From Sambucus nigra (lineage: Eukaryota > Streptophyta > Magnoliopsida > Dipsacales > Adoxaceae): a stretch of DNA of 64,000 nt. The position numbers were made by a program, and so were the translations under genes. Of the stretch, positions 59,465-64,000 are shown in pieces. The stretch is taken from positions 540,269,137 through 540,333,136 of the forward strand of contig OX422217.1 in NCBI GenBank assembly GCA_949130495.1. Reading direction: 5' to 3'. Under the pieces are notes generated by a model. The model did not search any database, had not been told where the DNA came from, and worked only from the letters and a program-made list of their open reading frames with translations. Each line of letters begins with the position of its first letter. The first letter of the stretch is position 1.

Positions 59465-60999
59465 CGTAAGGATAAATTTCCAATTGAGTCAACTTGTAAG
59501 TGTTGGCTTAATTTCGAACAAAACTATTTGAGTCATAAGATAGAAGTTTGTTTTGTTCTTCAAGCCTATGCCGTTTGAGTTGAAGACGTAGAGGCCAAGC
59601 CTAAAGTGAAGATATCAACATTGCTGATTTTCGTGCCATGTTCAACATCATCAACCTTTTCATATTTCCATAGTCTCTAAAGTTATGAATGCATATGATA
59701 TATATAGAACCTTGGATTTATTTTTTATTGGGTATCATTTTATTTTCTAAAGTTTATTTTAAATGAATTTTTATTTTTTAAAAGAAAAATAAACTTTTAT
59801 GAAATGTCGTTCGAACGACATTTCAATCTCGTTCGAACGAAATTTGAATGTCGTTCGAACGATCTGTCAAATGAGATCTTTTCATTTTTCAGAATTTTCC
59901 CGTTCAATAATCCCATTTGAACGACGTCATTCGAATGACTTTTTCAAACGAAATATCAACGAGATTTGTGCATTTTATCTCTGAAATATCGTTCGATAAA
60001 GTCATTCGAATGACCATCAGTTTCAGGCACTTTTTTCGTCAGTTTTGTTATAAACTTCCACTACCCAACTTTCTTTTTACCAGACTTTAGTAGTGTGGGA
60101 ACTAAATTTTCCTAGTGACTTTTTGCAAACTTTTTCATACTTTCCAAGAGATTTTGAGAGCAAAATCCTTTATCAAAAAAGTCCTTCTGTTTTTGTGAAT
60201 CCAAATGATTTAATTTTCACACAAAAACATGTTTACACCCATATAGTTTATCTTGATCCAAGTTCCAATATATATTTTCTTTGAGATCATCATTTTGGCA
60301 CCGGGTACCATTCTCTACCCAAAAGGAGAAAGTTTCCTACGGAGGATTTCATTCAGTTGGCTTGTGGTGTACGTACGGAGGAGGACTTCATGTGTGATGG
60401 TAATTGTGCCCCATCGGTGGACTCCTATGTTTTTTACTAGGCAGAGGTGGAAGAACGAAGAAGCGTTAATGCTCAAAAGGCAGTCAGGTTGTTGAGGTAA
60501 GTCTTTTGTCGTGTCTTGTGTAAATCCATAACTAGTGGACTTGTTGGTTGGGCCATCCGAGGTTTTTCCCATTGTGGGCTTTCCTCGTACGTCGTGATCT
60601 TATGTTTTTTTTTGTTTTTTATCTTGCAAAAATCACGTTGATGTATGCTTAGGATTATTAAGATAAAAATTGGGATTAATCACAATATCTGTTTAATTTG
60701 GTGCAAATATAATTTTGGCAAAGTTTAGTTTAATTTAATTCATAGCGTACTTAATTTGGAAAAATTCATGTTTGTTCTGTTTGGCCTATTTTATAACTTG
60801 AATTAAGATTTTTTTAAAAGAAAATTTCAAATGTTTGTTTAATTTCATTTTAATTGTGAAGAAATTGAAATTTTGGATATTTGTGTAAGAATCTTTAAAT
60901 TTGGAATTTTTCGGGAACCATGACATTCGAATATAAAAATTTGGTATATAATTCCATCAAGTGGTATCAGAGCATATAATTTAAGAAATCACATTCTCT
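59465..60999 (+). mobile_element. 3' LTR of element C
   Basis: 1535 bp, starting CGTAAGGATAAATTTCC (TG decayed to CG). It carries the TTCGAACGA cluster at 59805-60018, a canonical GAGGTAAGTC donor-like site at 60494-60503 and an intact internal TGGTATCAGAGC at 60962-60973, 26 bp before the LTR end. Confidence 0.9.
60962..60973 (+). other. Primer-site-like sequence inside element C 3' LTR
   Basis: A perfect TGGTATCAGAGC followed by ATATAATTTAAG lies inside the LTR. The same place in the 5' LTR reads TGGTATTAAAGC. The true primer site lies about 41 bp further on, outside the LTR (55749). This suggests an older primer site was incorporated when the LTR boundary shifted. Confidence 0.7.
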
Positions 61000-61004
61000 A
61001 TTTC

Positions 61005-61160
61005 ATCTTCAACAACAATAGTATGAGGGGACCACCCTTTTTCAACAATAACCCAAACACGTTCATCAATTGATTTTAACGCAAATCTGATAAGTGCTTT
61101 CCAATAGGCATAATTAGTTCCATCAAACTTTAGGGGTCTATTTGACTAATAACTTTCCAT
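61005..61160 (-). pseudogene. gag of element B, 5' segment
   Basis: N-terminal part of B gag before element C. From an ATG at 61160 the minus strand soon meets a stop (MESY then TAG). It then reads PLKFDGTNYAYWKALIRFAL, KSIDERVWVIVEKGWSPH and VVEDE, the hallmark SIRE-type gag start. It continues at 54209 after the insertion of C. Confidence 0.85.
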
Positions 61161-61197
61161 ATAACCTCCAAGATTCATCTAAATAAATTTTAAAAAC

Positions 61198-61212
61198 TTG
61201 CTCTGATATTAA
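61198..61212 (-). other. Decayed primer-binding site of element B
   Basis: On the minus strand AATTAATATCAGAGC directly follows the 5' LTR. Compared with TGGTATCAGAGC the first bases have changed, while ATCAGAGC is kept. Confidence 0.7.
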
Positions 61213-61214
61213 TT

Positions 61215-62439
61215 TGAAGATTCAAGGTTATATGGATTCGGTTCAAATTTATGAAATACACTCCGTGAACCAAACTAATGACACATGATACAAATTACGA
61301 TTAAGCCAGCAGGTTGATACTTTCCAAATTCTAATCTTAGTTACTAAACCTTACATGAGCCTGCATGATTTTGAATAAGAAATGAGAAAGCACAACCACA
61401 ACGCGTCGATGTACGAGGAAAACCCAAATGGGAAAAAACTTGGACAAACATGCCTAGATAAAATCCACTATGAATATGGATTTTACAAGAAGAAATAAAA
61501 GACTTACAGACTTGACACAACAAGACCTGTTGATGTTGTCTTCAACACATCCATTCATAGTGCGTGTAGATCCAACACACTTCTCGACACCTCTTGTGTC
61601 TCGGTACCCATCGAAATCCAAATGTTGTCTCCAAAATAACTTGTGCAGAGGTCCACCGCACCCAATTAGGGATGAATGTATAAGAGGCTGATTTTGGGGT
61701 TTTTGGTTCTTGGAAAATGATCCAAAATATCACATAAATTTTGGAGACAGCTTATAAAGAGAAATACGGTTTTCTTCTAAAGTTCAAAAACCCCTTTCAG
61801 CAGTTTTCCCGAGCCCCTAAATAGTTATAAAAGAGGAAGTAGTGGGCAAGGGAGGTTGAGGAGAAAAACCGAATTTTCCAAAAATCGATCGTTCGAACAA
61901 AAATCGGTCGTTCGAACAATAAAACTGCCTCATTCGAATGACATCACAAAATGTCATTTGAACGAGCCTTCAAACGACAATGCAGTCGAACCCCATTAAG
62001 GATCCCAATCAAAGTCGTTTGAACGACTATGATTGAAAGGTCGTTTGAATGAGATTTCAAACGACATTGCAGTCAAGGCCTATGAAAGAACTCATCTGAA
62101 GTCGTTCGAACATGCACGTTCAAATGAACTCGTTTGAATTCCCAACATAATTTTGGGAAATTAAATTTAACTTTAAAGATCAAAATATGTTTTGAAAATT
62201 TCCACCAAGAAGCATGTAACAACATAAAAAATATCTCCAAGAAAGTATAAAAGGACCGGGTCATATACCTTTAGGAAAAAAATCAATCGGATGATCATGT
62301 GAAGTCTTATTGAATGGTGAAATCCCGAATGCTCAAATATTCATCGTGGAGAGTAGCATGACACTAAATGACTCTAATTTTTTTGTTCAACGGAAATAGC
62401 CAATACTACAAATTGACTTAATCAAAAAAATTCATTATA
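61215..62439 (-). mobile_element. 5' LTR of element B
   Basis: 1225 bp on the minus strand. The start is decayed (TATAATG for TGTAAGG) and the end is CCTTGAATCTTCA. It contains the TTCGAACGA-type cluster (61886-62135) and the GTAAGTC site (61501-61507 on plus, as GACTTAC). Satellite follows after ACCTA at 62440-62444. Confidence 0.88.
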
Positions 62440-64000
62440 ACCTATAAGTCATGCGTAGTGGAAACTAATAATAATAATTATTTCTAACCGTTTCCCGTAC
62501 TCATTCAAAGTACCAAAATGGTCGGAAAATATATTTTATGGTGGACTATGAAAGGCCAAAAACTGATAGTTTGAACAATAGGAAAATAGGTCATCTTCAA
62601 ATAGTTCACGAGTTTTTCTCCAACGGGGGACCTAAAAATCGTGTGTAGGAGAAAATTATAACATTTTTGTTCGTAATTATTGTCCTAACGAATTGTTAGT
62701 CTCAAAATAGTGTAAAAATATATTGTACGGAGGATAATAAAGGGCAAGAAGCTTCAAATAATAGAAAATAGGTCGTCTTCAAAACATTGAGGAGTTTTTC
62801 TTTGAACGGTGTACCTATAAGTCGCACGTATTGGGAAATTATAACATTTTGGTTTCTAATTTTTTCCCTGATGCATTCAGATTTCCAAAATGGTCCAAAA
62901 ATATCTTATATGGGGGACTACAATGGGAAATAAATTGATAGTTTGAACAACCATGAAATAGATTGTCTTCAAACTATTCATGAATTTTTCTTCGAACGAC
63001 ATACCTAGAATTTGCGCTTAGTTGAAAATTATAACACTTTTGTTTCTAATTGTTGTCCTAATGAACTATGAGTCCCAAAATGGTGATAAATATATTGTAT
63101 GGGGGACTACAGAGGGCTAGAAATAAAGAATAATGGGGAAATAGGCCATCCTTAACCAATTCATGAGTTTTGCTTCGAACGACGTCCTAGAATTAGCGCA
63201 TAGTGTAAAACTATTATATTTTTATTTATAATTATTTTCCTTACGCAATTGGAGTCCCAAAATGGTTCAAAAATATCTTGTTCGGGGGACTACGGAGGGC
63301 AAGAAACTAATAGAGTTGCACTACCATGAGTTTTACTTCAAAAGGCATAACTAGAAGTCGCGCGTAGTGTAAAATTAATACATTTTGTTTCTAATTATTC
63401 TCCTGGCGTAATGGGAATCCCAAAATGGTGCAAAATATCTTGTATGGGGGATCATAGAGGGAAAGAAACTAATAGCTTGAACTACCTTGAAGTAGGTGGT
63501 CTTCAAAAATTCTTGAGCGTTTCTTCAAATGGCGTAACTAGAAGCCGCGCATAGTACAAAATAGTGCATTATAAGTCCTAAAATGATCCAAAAATTTCTT
63601 ATACGGGGGACTATGGAGGGAAAGAAAACTTTCGTGAAATAGGTCGTCATCAAAAAATTCAAAAGTTTTATTTCGAATGACCTACCAAGAAATCATGAGT
63701 AGTGTAAAATTATTACATTTTTATTTCTAATGTTGCAGTGAAATATTCAGAGTTCCAAAATATTCCAAATTTTTCTTGTATGGGGAACTATAGAGGGAAA
63801 AAAATTGATAGTTTGAGCTATCATGAATTAGGTCATCTTCAAAAAATTCACTAGTTTTGCTTCGAACGACTTACTTAGAAGTCCCAAGAAATTTTTATAT
63901 TTTTGTTTCTAATTATTTCTCTCACGCATTCAAAGGCCCAAAATGGCCCAATAATGTCTTGTACGGGGGCTACAGAGGGTAATAAATTGGTAGTTTGAAC
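62440..64000. repeat. Tandem satellite array 5 (about 188-bp monomer)
   Basis: About eight monomers resume in phase with the 35787-35809 remnant and run off the right edge. One monomer near 63550 is shortened and lacks the segment around TTTTTGTTTCTAATTG. Confidence 0.94.

Larger units (their letters stand above)
54210..60999 (+). mobile_element. Element C: gag-only SIRE-type copia retrotransposon
   Basis: A 6790-bp element inserted in B gag in the opposite orientation. Flanks are GCTTC (54205-54209) and ATTTC (61000-61004), a decayed 5-bp duplication. The LTRs are about 1.54 kb and differ from those of A, though the order of motifs is the same. The interior of 3719 bp has a primer site, gag and a non-coding region ending in a polypurine tract, with no pol. 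Same plan as element A. Confidence 0.88.
35810..62439 (-). mobile_element. Element B: SIRE-type Ty1/copia retrotransposon with pol, nested
   Basis: Minus-strand element flanked by ACCTA (35805-35809 and 62440-62444) in satellite. With elements C and D and their duplicated target bases removed, it is about 11.2 kb. Order in its own orientation: 5' LTR (62439-61215), primer site, gag (61160 down to about 43690, split by C and D), pol (to 40692), a long non-coding stretch, an extra ORF (38813-37573), PPT and 3' LTR (36996-35810). Gag-pol in one polyprotein order, integrase before reverse transcriptase, and an additional downstream ORF are known features of the SIRE/Maximus lineage. Stops, frameshifts and an altered reverse-transcriptase catalytic box make it non-functional. 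Confidence 0.9.

Overview
The window comes from a large, repeat-rich flowering-plant nuclear genome. It contains no host protein-coding gene, tRNA or rRNA that I can recognise. Everything I can support is repetitive: AT-rich tandem satellite DNA with a monomer of about 188 bp, plus LTR retrotransposons of two plant lineages, Ty1/copia SIRE-type and Ty3/gypsy chromovirus (Tekay/Del-like). The primer-binding motif TGGTATCAGAGC (initiator-tRNA-Met type) and the long gypsy LTRs of the form TGTAAYACCC...GGGTGTYACA are typical of plants. The species cannot be named from the sequence.

Layout: satellite 1-1622; solo gypsy LTR 1623-4634 (TSD TAGGT); satellite 4635-8983; a composite of a gypsy LTR (8984-11991) and a 5'-truncated SIRE-type LTR (11992-13134); satellite 13135-18989, including a clear 8-monomer higher-order repeat; element A, a gag-only SIRE-type element 18990-26227 (TSD CAAAC); satellite 26228-32369; solo gypsy LTR 32370-35786 (TSD TTTTG/TTTTT); 23 bp of satellite; element B, a minus-strand SIRE-type element 35810-62439 (TSD ACCTA); satellite 62440-64000. 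The B gag gene is split by two younger insertions: element D (gypsy, 45263-53907, TSD GAAAC) and element C (gag-only SIRE-type, 54210-60999, imperfect TSD).

Biology: B is the only element with a recognisable copia pol (pre-integrase, integrase, reverse transcriptase, RNase H). It also has an extra ORF downstream of pol. It is dead: gag is interrupted, there are several stops, and the reverse transcriptase YVDD box reads YVVD. A and C share one architecture: LTR, PBS, gag ending in a stop just before the position where protease/pre-integrase should begin, about 1.7-2.0 kb related to B's post-pol region, PPT, LTR. They look like a non-autonomous, pol-less (TR-GAG-like) family that needed enzymes from a B-like partner. 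The gypsy component survives mainly as solo LTRs, which indicates LTR-LTR recombination.

Most worth following up: the gag-only family; the satellite higher-order repeat and the clustering of insertion points in one quarter of the monomer; short palindrome clusters (TTCGAACGA, TCGATCGATCGA, GAATCGATTC) at equivalent sites in LTRs of both superfamilies; and conserved splice-site-like motifs inside the gypsy LTRs.
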